From Atribacterota bacterium (GTDB lineage Bacteria > Atribacterota > Phoenicimicrobiia > Phoenicimicrobiales > Stramentimicrobiaceae): 42,331 bases of DNA. The DNA is taken from the NCBI GenBank assembly GCA_028696495.1, contig JAQVGY010000004.1, positions 1 to 42,331 of the forward strand. The letters are read 5' to 3'. Below, piece after piece: positions 8,847 to 16,813 of this stretch. The position numbers were made by a program, and so were the translations under genes. A model generated the notes under the pieces. The model was not told where the DNA came from, ran no database searches, and worked only from the letters and a program-made list of their open reading frames with translations. The first letter of the stretch is position 1; every line of letters starts with the position of its first letter.

Positions 8847-9656
8847 TTATTGAATTCTATTACAGGTTTCCTGGTATCTTTCGGTATATTCGGGTATATC
8901 GATATCTAAGAATTCCCCGGTAGGAAATTTTCCTTCTTTTTCTTCTTCTGATAATTTATCCCATACTTTTTTAGGTACTGTTATATTTTTTATCCATTCT
9001 AACATCTGCACAGGTGTCCTCAATTGATTAATCCTACCAAAAGAAATTGGGCAATCTGAAATAATTTCTACTACAGAAAATCCTTTTTTTAGCAATGCTT
9101 TTTTGATAAAGCGAGTAGCCTGATTGACATCAAAGATAGTACTGCGTGATACATAGGAAGCACCGGCACTGGCAGCTAAAGCAGCTAAATCAAAAGTCTG
9201 ATCAATATTACCATATGGTGCGGTTGAACCAAACTTTCCAGTTGGAGTTAGAGGGGAATATTGACCACCAGTCATTCCATAAATCATATTATTTATAATT
9301 ATTGCAGTTATATCTATATTACGGCGAGCAGAATGAATAAAATGATTCCCCCCAATAGCCGCACAATCCCCATCACCCATTACTGTAATTACTTTTAAAG
9401 AGGGATTTGCCATCTTTATACCAGTTGCAAAAGGCAACGCTCTACCATGTGTAGTATTCATAGTATTGAAATCTACATAACCGGTAATACGGCTGGAACA
9501 GCCAATTCCAGAAACCATTGCGATATCATCCTTTTCCCATCCTAAACTATGTATTGCCCTTAATATTGCCCCCAGAATAATACCAATTCCGCAACCTGGA
9601 CACCAGATATGGGGAAACATTTCTTTTCTAAAATACTGAGTAATAGAATTATTCAT
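8847..9656 (-). CDS. korB: 2-oxoacid:ferredoxin oxidoreductase beta subunit (TPP-binding)
   Basis: This 269-aa subunit binds thiamine diphosphate. The TPP motif starts at GDGD (94-97) and ends at NN (122-123), with GGNHFIHSARRN between. Near the N-terminus HIWCPGCGIG gives C19 and C22, which with C53 may hold a [4Fe-4S] cluster, as in family members with an internal cluster. The ATG overlaps the korA stop in a TAATG arrangement, a mark of translational coupling. Substrate is not readable from these motifs alone; 2-oxoglutarate is inferred from context. Confidence 0.9.
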   Translation of the reverse strand: MNNSITQYFRKEMFPHIWCPGCGIGIILGAILRAIHSLGWEKDDIAMVSGIGCSSRITGYVDFNTMNTTHGRALPFATGIKMANPSLKVITVMGDGDCAAIGGNHFIHSARRNIDITAIIINNMIYGMTGGQYSPLTPTGKFGSTAPYGNIDQTFDLAALAASAGASYVSRSTIFDVNQATRFIKKALLKKGFSVVEIISDCPISFGRINQLRTPVQMLEWIKNITVPKKVWDKLSEEEKEGKFPTGEFLDIDIPEYTERYQETCNRIQ

Positions 9657-10798
9657 TATTTGCTTTCCTCCTCAATCTTAGAAAGTATTTCAACAGGATT
9701 AATCAACTCACCATCAACCCTACCATATGGGATAACGCGGCACTTACCTTCAGCCGCCCTTTGTACCTCACGTGCCATCTGGCCTAAATTCAATTCTGGT
9801 ACTATTATTAAATCTACCTGTCCTGCTAATCTATTGATAGTCTCATCGCTAAAAGGCCACAGAGTAACCAATTTCAATAAACCTACCTTTATACCCTTTT
9901 CCCTTGCTAATTTAACTGTTCTCTCTGCTGCCCTTGCCACAGAACCATAGGCAACTATTGCTACTCTGGCATCATCTAATAAATACTCTTCCTCTATAAT
10001 GATATCTTTTTTATTTAATTCAACTTTATTAGTCAATCTTCTTATCAGCTGGTCAACCTCTTTGTTATTAGAAGTGGGGTATCCCTTTTCATTATGAACT
10101 AAACCGGTGAGATGATATCTATACCCGCTTCCAAAATTAGCCATGGGGGGCACAAGGTCCTCATCTGCTTTAAAAGGTAAGAAATTATCTTTATCTACTG
10201 TTGGTTTTTTCCTGTCAATTATCTCTATCTCTTCTCTGGTGGGAATATTTACTTTTTCGCGCATATGAGAAATCACTTCATCTAACAACAACATCACAGG
10301 AGTACGATATTTTTCACTAAAATTAATCGCCTTTATGGTAATATGCAAAACCTCATTCACATCTGAAGGTGCCAGAGCTATCATAGGATGGTCTCCATGT
10401 GTTCCCCAGCGAGCCTGCATTACATCACCTTGAGAAGGCTTTGTGGGCAACCCTGTACTCGGACCACCACGCTGGGAATTAACAATAACACAAGGAACTT
10501 CGGTAATTGCGGCAAACCCTATATTCTCCTGTTTCAGGCATATCCCTGGACCAGAACTGGCTGTCATTGACTTGGAACCTGCTATAGAAGCTCCAATAAC
10601 TGCTGCCATACTGGCAATTTCGTCTTCCATCTGCATAAATACTCCACCCAATTTAGGAAGCCGTACAGCCATACCTTCGGCAATTTCAGAAGCAGGAGTG
10701 ATAGGGTAGCCAGCAAAAAAACGAACACCGGCTAAAAGTGCTCCTTCTACACATGCCTCATTACCCTGTAAAACCTTTACTGATTTGTTTTTATCCAT
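9656..10798 (-). CDS. korA: 2-oxoacid:ferredoxin oxidoreductase alpha subunit
   Basis: This 380-aa protein is the pyrimidine-binding and transketolase-C part of the oxidoreductase. It has the family features GNEACVEGALLAGVRFFAGY, PITPASEIAE, then SSGPGICLKQENIGFA, and a C-terminal domain with VAIVAYGSVARAAERTVKLA. It pairs with KorB to form the active site. KorD is 5 nt upstream and KorB overlaps its stop. As in other KorA/VorA proteins there is no fused gamma domain. The enzyme would convert a 2-oxoacid plus CoA into acyl-CoA, CO2 and reduced ferredoxin in the cytoplasm. Confidence 0.9.
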   Translation of the reverse strand: MDKNKSVKVLQGNEACVEGALLAGVRFFAGYPITPASEIAEGMAVRLPKLGGVFMQMEDEIASMAAVIGASIAGSKSMTASSGPGICLKQENIGFAAITEVPCVIVNSQRGGPSTGLPTKPSQGDVMQARWGTHGDHPMIALAPSDVNEVLHITIKAINFSEKYRTPVMLLLDEVISHMREKVNIPTREEIEIIDRKKPTVDKDNFLPFKADEDLVPPMANFGSGYRYHLTGLVHNEKGYPTSNNKEVDQLIRRLTNKVELNKKDIIIEEEYLLDDARVAIVAYGSVARAAERTVKLAREKGIKVGLLKLVTLWPFSDETINRLAGQVDLIIVPELNLGQMAREVQRAAEGKCRVIPYGRVDGELINPVEILSKIEEESK

Positions 10799-10803
10799 TT
10801 TAA

Positions 10804-11076
10804 CTAATCCTCCAGACCTTTTTGATTGACACTATGCTCAACAGCTATCTCGTTTTTTTTAACATTAATAGCAAAGTCCGGGCATCTTAACTCACATAAG
10901 TTACAGTGTATGCAATCATCAATATTTTTTGCCTCAGGAAACCCCTTTTCATTGCTAACTAAAACTTTTTTAGGGCAAAAATGAATACATATCCCACATG
11001 ATTTACACCAATTCTCATTAACAGTTATTGTGGTCTTTTCGTTCTTATAAACCTTTATATTATTTTTTTTATCCAT
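10804..11076 (-). CDS. korD: 2-oxoacid:ferredoxin oxidoreductase delta subunit, 2[4Fe-4S] ferredoxin
   Basis: This 90-aa protein has two classic CxxCxxCxxxC(P) cluster motifs: C24, C27, C30, C34 (WCKSCGICIHFCP) and C55, C58, C61, C65 (DCIHCNLCELRCP). It passes electrons from the TPP site to free ferredoxin. It is the first enzyme gene after the GntR-type regulator (6-nt gap), so regulator and enzyme are almost certainly co-transcribed. Confidence 0.9.
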   Translation of the reverse strand: MDKKNNIKVYKNEKTTITVNENWCKSCGICIHFCPKKVLVSNEKGFPEAKNIDDCIHCNLCELRCPDFAINVKKNEIAVEHSVNQKGLED

Positions 11077-11082
11077 TTGCTG

Positions 11083-12069
11083 TTATGTCACCTCTTTCTT
11101 TTTTATATCAAATATATTTTTCTTCAAAGTATCAACAGAGCCTTTATCAGGAATATAAATAAATTCAATAAGTGGAATGTTTTTAGATATTAATTCCTGG
11201 ATTTCTTTCTTTCTACCAGGGGAGACTATCAGTATATCGCTATTATTAAGTAATTCTTTTAGTTCAACTTTATTGTGAGTGGTTGTATATATTATTTTCT
11301 TATACTTTATACCAACATTATTAATAGATTTTACAACCCTTTCAGCAAATTTGCTGGTTAAACATACTAAACCAATATTCATATCCGGTGATGTGCTACG
11401 AGCAATTTGAACCATTGTTTCGATTTGTGGGTCTAATGCTATGGGGATAATTTTTTTATTTTCACCCATTAAACAACGCTGCATTTCCTTGAGGTGGAAA
11501 AAAGTTGTTACTATTAAATCTACAGTTCTTATTTTTTCTAAAAATTGTTCTTTCTGGTGATACATCTCATCAATTAAGATAGGAGTAATATGTATACCGG
11601 TACCCAATTCTAATTTTTGAGAAAAGTAAAGCAACTGCTCTTGATTACATTCCACAAAGGCAATATGTACATTACTAAAAAGATTCTTCTTCTTATTAAG
11701 GCGATGGTTGACCAGGCGCATAAAATCTTCCAGTTGAATATTCAATTCCAAAGCCTTCTGTATAGCTGAATCAATATTTCTAATCACCGGTAATTTATTG
11801 ATAGTATTAAATAAATTATTTTCCTGTTCTGTATCAGCAATGATAAAAGTTCCCTTACCGGAAATGGAAGAAATTATTTTCTCCTGAACAAGTTCTTTAT
11901 AAGCCATACTAACTGTATTACGGCTAACTTTAAGTTTAAGGGATAAATCTCTTTCGGTGGGTAGTTGTGTGTCTTTTTTTAATTGGCCACTTTGTATCTG
12001 TTCTTTCAATTGTTCTTTAATTTGAAGATAAAGAGGTATTCTAATATTTCTGTTAACTTCAATTTCCAT
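11083..12069 (-). CDS. GntR-family regulator with an unusual sensor-like C-terminal domain
   Basis: Residues 10-78 of this 328-aa protein form a GntR winged helix (PLYLQIKEQLKEQIQSGQLK, QLPTERDLSLKLKVSRNTVS, and SGKGTFI in the wing). The C-terminal ~200 residues are neither the FadR helical nor the MocR aminotransferase type. They show an alternating beta/alpha pattern (VHIAFVECNQEQ, TVDLIVTTFFHLKEMQ, NSDILIVSPGRKKEIQ), like a periplasmic-binding-protein or PrpR-N type ligand domain. It sits 6 nt ahead of korD and is the first gene of that operon. A sigma-70 promoter and repeated candidate operator lie upstream, so autoregulation by a 2-oxoacid or acyl-CoA related signal is plausible but unproven. 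Confidence 0.75.
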   Translation of the reverse strand: MEIEVNRNIRIPLYLQIKEQLKEQIQSGQLKKDTQLPTERDLSLKLKVSRNTVSMAYKELVQEKIISSISGKGTFIIADTEQENNLFNTINKLPVIRNIDSAIQKALELNIQLEDFMRLVNHRLNKKKNLFSNVHIAFVECNQEQLLYFSQKLELGTGIHITPILIDEMYHQKEQFLEKIRTVDLIVTTFFHLKEMQRCLMGENKKIIPIALDPQIETMVQIARSTSPDMNIGLVCLTSKFAERVVKSINNVGIKYKKIIYTTTHNKVELKELLNNSDILIVSPGRKKEIQELISKNIPLIEFIYIPDKGSVDTLKKNIFDIKKKEVT

Positions 12070-12095
12070 AGATTTAATGACCTTGAAGAAAATTG

Positions 12096-12122
12096 GACTA
12101 ATTGACTAATGGATTAACCATT
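12096..12122 (-). promoter_or_regulatory. Candidate operator of the GntR-type regulator
   Basis: Two GACTAAT copies 8 bp apart (12096-12102 and 12104-12110) run into an inverted repeat AATGG-N5-CCATT (12108-12122). The cluster lies just downstream of the promoter -10 at 12126-12131, over the expected transcription start, where a repressor would block initiation. Binding by the neighbouring regulator is inferred from position. Confidence 0.5.
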
Positions 12123-12125
12123 TAT

Positions 12126-12155
12126 AGAATACCATATATTATTTTATTTTGTCAA
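12126..12155 (-). promoter_or_regulatory. Sigma-70 promoter for the regulator-kor operon
   Basis: On the minus strand, TTGACA (12150-12155) is followed after 18 bp by TATTCT (12126-12131). The start codon at 12069 lies about 50 nt downstream of the expected start site. The rest of the gap to the aminomutase gene (12156-12354) is AT-rich with no gene that I can see. Confidence 0.6.
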
Positions 12156-12354
12156 TTTATATTCTTTAAAAATCATGCTTCTTTTGGTTTGAAAATTAAC
12201 TGTAATATTAGAATAAAACTAAAAACCCTGCTCCCATAATATTGAAATACTTTTCTTTTTTTATCAGACTACCTCTTCTTTTAAGTATTAGATAAATACT
12301 GCCTTGAAGGAAGAAGGACTTTAAAATAACCTACATATTATTTATCATAATTAA

Positions 12355-14193
12355 TTAATAGTAATACCAGATAGAGCCGTATTCTTCAACATCTTCGCCC
12401 CGTTGTTTTAATTCTTGTAAATATTCATAAATAGGGATATCCTGGTAAAGATAGGGCTCCACCGGGGCAATTCCTTTCTCCCAGGGATGCCAGAGATAAA
12501 CTCTTTCCCCTTGCGAGGTTAGGGCAATTAGCTCCCTATCCTGCCATGCTCTTATATAATTTTTCCCAAGGCGAGGAACATTAAAGACCGGCTCATCGGT
12601 TCGGAAGATTCCTGGTAAGAGGCGGGCCTCCTCTTTGCGTTCCTGCCAGAGACGTGCTACAGGAACCAGATAGTCTTTATGTTCTATCTTTCCTTTAGGA
12701 TAGAAAGTGTAGTACGGGTCGACACCGGCTTTCTTCATTGCTATACGTGCGGAGGCATTCTGGAAACGGCGGCTTGTCTCTAAGGTGTAGACCAACTGAT
12801 TGTAAAAATAAATACCCTTATTCCTTATCTTTCTTACTGATTCAACTAAATCTGGTGTTACCTCAGCCGCACTTTCAATATGTGTCACTATGGCTACATT
12901 ACGCTTACCAGGCTCTACATATTTTGACAGCAATTCAGCTAAACTATGTGTAACTCGATATGGGAGAGTAACAAAAATTCGACTGCCCCAACGAATATTT
13001 ATGACATGTTTAAAAGAACACAACTTATCCATTATGTATTTGATAAGTTCGTCATCTAAAGCCAATGGATCTCCACCGGTAACCAGTACATCGCACATAG
13101 CAGGATGCTCAGAAAACCAGGAGATAGCCTGATCAATCTTATCTTTGGTGGGCATTCCCTCTGGCAGCATAGGTCCGGTAATCTCCCAGTTGCGCTGACA
13201 GTAGACACAGATTTGAGGACAGGTATCATACGGTTTTAATATGGATATCATTGGATAGCGACGGGTGATAAGTTCTTCTGGAGAGGTGTCATTCTCACCC
13301 ATGAAGTCAAAATAATAATTCCTATCCTGACGATGTTTTTCCATCAACTCAACATAATAGATAGATGGAATTACCTGTGAGCGTATTTGATAATCATATT
13401 TTCTATCACTGCGAGAAAAATCGAAGAGTGACAGATAATACGGGGTAATACCAAAAGGAATGCATTTCTCTAAAGATAAGTCGATAGCCCTGACATCATC
13501 ATCAGCTAAAGGTACCAGATGTTTTAGTTTCTCCAGTCCTTCTTTATCTTTAAAAATATGTTTTATATGCCATTGATAATCATACCAATCCTCTTCACTT
13601 GCTGAAAAGAAATCTCTGATTTTAAGTATATTCTGTTTTCGTTCCTCAATTAATTTATCATCTAAACCTGAGGGATAACGGGAAATATATTCATTCACTT
13701 TATTGTAGAGATGGTCAAGATATCTTGAACGTTCTTTTCCGGCTTTTCTTCCCTTAATCTTCTGAAAATCAATCATCTTAATCCCTTCTTTTTCCAGAAC
13801 AGGACCGAGCCAGCCACGTGCTATATTTGATTTTCCGGACATAGCTAAAAAGAGATGGCGACACTCTTCCAAAAAGGCCTCAGTCGGTTGCTTATTCACT
13901 TCAATTTCATTGTGTGTAAGTTCCCACAAAAACTGAAGAGTGCTAAATCCTGCAATCTTTTCATTACGTTTAGAAATAAGATTGGTGAATACCTTAATTG
14001 CCTCTAAGGTAATACCGAAATCTAAACTATGAATTGTCTTTGAGCCTTCCCGATAATCCCACTCTAGCTCTTTACAAAAATTGAATAGTTCTCCCCTGGC
14101 TTCTTCAATATTTTCACTGGTAGTTAATATTCTGTATATCTCTGGTAAAATAGATAAAATTTGTGATAGTCTATTATTATTTTTAGTATTCAT
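12355..14193 (-). CDS. eam: KamA-family radical SAM aminomutase, probably glutamate 2,3-aminomutase
   Basis: The 612-aa protein has the radical-SAM cluster motif C325-x3-C329-x2-C332 and family segments IPFGITPYYLSLFD, VTGGDPLALDDEL and RWGSRIFVTLPYRV. The PLP lysine is K544 (VPRLGKNY). Lysine 2,3-aminomutase uses two aspartates (Asp293, Asp330 in the clostridial enzyme) to hold the substrate side chain. By hand alignment these positions are K500 (FYPKGK) and N538 (FNVPRL), the Lys/Asn pair reported for glutamate 2,3-aminomutase. The product would then be beta-glutamate, a compatible solute. The N-terminus is ~170 residues longer than classical KamA. A small ORF overlaps its start and may couple translation. 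Family is sure; substrate is inferred. Confidence 0.75.
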   Translation of the reverse strand: MNTKNNNRLSQILSILPEIYRILTTSENIEEARGELFNFCKELEWDYREGSKTIHSLDFGITLEAIKVFTNLISKRNEKIAGFSTLQFLWELTHNEIEVNKQPTEAFLEECRHLFLAMSGKSNIARGWLGPVLEKEGIKMIDFQKIKGRKAGKERSRYLDHLYNKVNEYISRYPSGLDDKLIEERKQNILKIRDFFSASEEDWYDYQWHIKHIFKDKEGLEKLKHLVPLADDDVRAIDLSLEKCIPFGITPYYLSLFDFSRSDRKYDYQIRSQVIPSIYYVELMEKHRQDRNYYFDFMGENDTSPEELITRRYPMISILKPYDTCPQICVYCQRNWEITGPMLPEGMPTKDKIDQAISWFSEHPAMCDVLVTGGDPLALDDELIKYIMDKLCSFKHVINIRWGSRIFVTLPYRVTHSLAELLSKYVEPGKRNVAIVTHIESAAEVTPDLVESVRKIRNKGIYFYNQLVYTLETSRRFQNASARIAMKKAGVDPYYTFYPKGKIEHKDYLVPVARLWQERKEEARLLPGIFRTDEPVFNVPRLGKNYIRAWQDRELIALTSQGERVYLWHPWEKGIAPVEPYLYQDIPIYEYLQELKQRGEDVEEYGSIWYYY

Positions 14194-14263
14194 AGTGGGT
14201 GATATCCTTTATTTTTAAAATACCTTCACAGTCAATACAATTATTAAAATTATTCACGAACAT
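14183..14263 (-). CDS. 26-aa upstream ORF overlapping the aminomutase start
   Basis: An ATG at 14263 is preceded by a strong AGGAGGG site with an 8-nt spacer. The frame runs 26 codons and stops at 14183-14185, overlapping the aminomutase start (ATG at 14193) in another frame. The peptide begins MFVNNFNNCIDCEG and ends THYEY, with one CxxC pair, no signal peptide and no membrane segment. The aminomutase's own site (AAGGAT) is weaker, so the ORF may serve translational coupling or as a leader peptide. I do not recognise the peptide. Confidence 0.45.
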   Translation of the reverse strand: MFVNNFNNCIDCEGILKIKDITHYEY

Positions 14264-14937
14264 TGCCAATTCCCTCCTATTCTAAATTTTCAAAAAGTTG
14301 TCTACCATCTAATAGGTGAGTATTACCCTAAGCTCGTATCTGAATCAAACAAAAACATGTTTTTTGCATATTGTTGATAATAATGTTTTTCTTGAAAGGT
14401 ATCAAATGGGACCCAACAAAATAATGTATTTATAAAAATAATAATTTCTAACTGAGTGATATAAATTACCTTATTTTGAAGCATTTTTTGTGGTTCGGGA
14501 TATTGTTTGTATCCCTAAAAGAAATAATCCGGTCATGGTTTTTCGATTACTTTAATCTTTTACCATTCCCTACAGTAGCTAAAGATGTGGTTTTCTTATA
14601 GTCTTTGGTAAAAACAGGCAATTTACTCTAAATTTTTATTTGTCTTTGAAAAACTTTTACAATATTTATTCATATAAAATTTTAAGTCATAATTTAAATC
14701 AAATTTCCTTTACTTGATAGAAAATTATTACTCCATAATGAAAGTAATTCATATTTCCCTATTAATTCTATTATTAAAGCATTATAGCATAATATTCAAA
14801 CAGATACATTTGTGCCTCTATTAGCTATTTGTCGACAAATTAATATCATTTAAAAAGTATTATTATTATATTACAGCTTTTCATTTGAAATAAAAATTTA
14901 TAAATTTGTTATTATTAATTATTATTTTAGGAACGGC
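14264..14937. other. AT-rich 674-bp intergenic region
   Basis: I see no convincing protein gene on either strand. It holds a short hairpin GGGATA-N7-TATCCC (14497-14515) and a 14-bp palindrome ATTTGTCGACAAAT (14827-14840), and otherwise poly-A/T-rich sequence. The promoter of the aminomutase transcript should lie here, but no hexamer pair stands out. Confidence 0.5.
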
Positions 14938-14950
14938 CTATAGCCTTTCC
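14930..14950 (-). terminator. Terminator-like hairpin at the end of the fchA-like gene
   Basis: GGAA-C-GGC (14930-14937) pairs with GCC-T-TTCC (14943-14950) around a 5-nt loop that includes the stop codon. The minus-strand transcript continues AU-rich (UAAAAUAAUAAUU) without a clean U-run. Confidence 0.35.
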
Positions 14951-15561
14951 AATACGATTTCTAAAACTTTCTCCTTCTCGCCTTTTACCATATTGTTAAG
15001 GTTTTCTATTTCCTGTGATAATTCCTTTTTGGTATTTTCATCTTTAATCATATTCAAATTTATTTTTACATTTATAATGGCACTATGAAATGCAGCCTCT
15101 GACAGTAATACCCCTACTCCCACATCACTTATGGCATTTTTAGTTCCTTTATCTGCAATTTCTAAACATATATCTATTACTTCTTTACTTTTTCGTGCAA
15201 CTTCTAATGGAACTCTTGCTGCTTCTATTAAGGCACTCTGCATCTTCTTATTTCTGTTTTTTTTCTCCTCTTCATTGGTCCTGGGTAATTTCATAATTGC
15301 CATAAATTGATTAAAAACTTCTACATCTTTCTCCATAAGTTCTTGTAACGTTGCTCTTAAACTCTCGCTCTTCTTGAGTAAATCTTTAATATCATCTTCC
15401 ACTTCTTTATACTGCTCTTTTCCCACTGTAAGATTGCCCACCATTGAGAGCAAAGCAGCACCCATGGCACCGGTCAATGCAGCCACACTTCCTCCCCCAG
15501 GTGTGGCAGCCTTTGAAGAAAGCATTTCCATAAAATTCTTAATTTTCATATCTTTCAGCAT
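14938..15561 (-). CDS. fchA: Cyclodeaminase/cyclohydrolase family protein (FchA-like)
   Basis: This 207-aa protein matches the FTCD C-terminal / methenyl-tetrahydrofolate cyclohydrolase family. The signature AATPGGGSVAALTGAMGAAL is intact near residues 18-37, followed by SMVGNLTVG. Members either release ammonia from formimino-tetrahydrofolate or hydrolyse methenyl- to formyl-tetrahydrofolate. No glutamate formiminotransferase or histidine-degradation gene is beside it, so a one-carbon role is likelier. An AAGGAGG site lies 9 nt before the ATG at 15561; a TTG one codon upstream is also possible. It lies 39 nt after prfB. Confidence 0.8.
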   Translation of the reverse strand: MLKDMKIKNFMEMLSSKAATPGGGSVAALTGAMGAALLSMVGNLTVGKEQYKEVEDDIKDLLKKSESLRATLQELMEKDVEVFNQFMAIMKLPRTNEEEKKNRNKKMQSALIEAARVPLEVARKSKEVIDICLEIADKGTKNAISDVGVGVLLSEAAFHSAIINVKINLNMIKDENTKKELSQEIENLNNMVKGEKEKVLEIVLERL

Positions 15562-15600
15562 CAAAATTGTCCTCCTTTTCTTAGTATCATAAATGGTAGA

Positions 15601-16723
15601 TTAATTCTTCTTACTTTTTTGTAATGTTCGTAGATAGGCATCAATGAATATTTGTATTTCTCCATCCATGATTTGTTGTATATTACTGCTTTCTACGTCA
15701 GTTCTATGGTCTTTGACCATTTGATAGGGTTGAAAAACATAGGAACGGATTTGATTTCCCCAGGCAATATCCTTCTTATCTCCACTTATCCTTTCCAGGT
15801 CTTCCTCCTTTTTTCTCTGATAATACTCAAACAATCTGGCTTTCAATATCCTCATAGCTGTCAATCTATTACTGTACTGAGAACGCTCATTCTGACATTG
15901 TACTACAATTTTGGTAGGCAAATGTGTTATACGTACTGCCGAATCAGTGGTATTGACATGTTGTCCCCCTGCCCCGGTAGCTCGATAGGTATCTATTCTT
16001 AAATCTGATTCTGCAATATCTATCTGGATATGTTCTTCGATTTCCGGTATTATATCAACCGAGGCGAAAGAGGTGTGCCTCCTCTTATTGGCATCAAATG
16101 GCGAGATACGTACTAAACGATGTATGCCCTTCTCTGATTTTAATAGACCGTAGGCATTTCTGCCACTAACCGTAAATGTAACACTTTTTATTCCGGCTTC
16201 GTCGCCTGGCATAAAATCAACTATTTGTGATTTAAAATTATTTTTTTCTGTCCACCTGAGATACATTCTAAGAAGCATCTCAGCCCAGTCCTGTGACTCT
16301 ACACCACCGGCACCGGAATGTATGGATACAATTGCATTGTTCTTATCATATTCCCCTGAAAAGAGCTGATTTCTCTCATAGATATCAGTTTCGTCTTCTA
16401 ATGCTACTGTTTTAACAGCGAGCTCCTGCCAGGTCTCATCATTATTTTCCTGTCTGTTTAACTCATAGAGAATATCCAATTCTTCCATCTGTTCTTTTAT
16501 CTTCTGATATTCTTCCAATGAATTCTTTAACTCTTTCAGTTCTTTTGTTATCAGGTTGGCTTGTGTCTGATCCTGCCAGAAAGAACTGGAGTTCATCTTT
16601 TCTGAGATTTCTTTTATTCGGTCTTCTTTGTTATTGACTTCAAAGATGTTCTCCCAATTCTTCTATTTTATGTCTCAGGTGACTAATTCTTGATTTTAAT
16701 TCATTTTTATCAATATCTATCAT
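15601..16723 (-). CDS. prfB: Peptide chain release factor 2 with programmed +1 frameshift
   Basis: The gene is in two frames. The first starts at ATG 16723 (AGGAG 10 nt upstream) and reads 27 codons to CTT TGA at 16645-16640. Skipping the T at 16642 joins it to the main frame, which begins GAA GTC at 16641 and ends at 15601. The product is 373 aa, normal for RF2. It carries the RF2 SPF tripeptide (HRLVRISPFDANKRR) that reads UGA/UAA and the GGQ catalytic loop (GAGGQHVNTTDSAV). An unshifted reading from an internal ATG at 16596 would lose the N-terminal domain. It follows secA by 90 nt. Confidence 0.95.
16640..16645 (-). promoter_or_regulatory. RF2 autoregulatory frameshift site
   Basis: The slippery codon CTT (16643-16645) is followed by an in-frame TGA stop (16640-16642). 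GGGAG stands 5 nt upstream and can act as the internal Shine-Dalgarno that drives slippage. When RF2 is scarce, ribosomes pause at UGA and shift +1. The spacer is 2 nt longer than the E. coli 3-nt spacer. Confidence 0.9.
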
Positions 16724-16813
16724 TAAATTTGCACTCCTGCTAATTTCTAATCTTTACTCTGGATATAAGTTCATCTATAAGAATATATTATTATCTTTAA
16801 TATTTGTAGCACA

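Noticed and set aside
14827-14840. 14-bp palindrome ATTTGTCGACAAAT as a regulator site
   Set aside because: It is a single copy far from any gene start, with no known regulator match; too weak to call.
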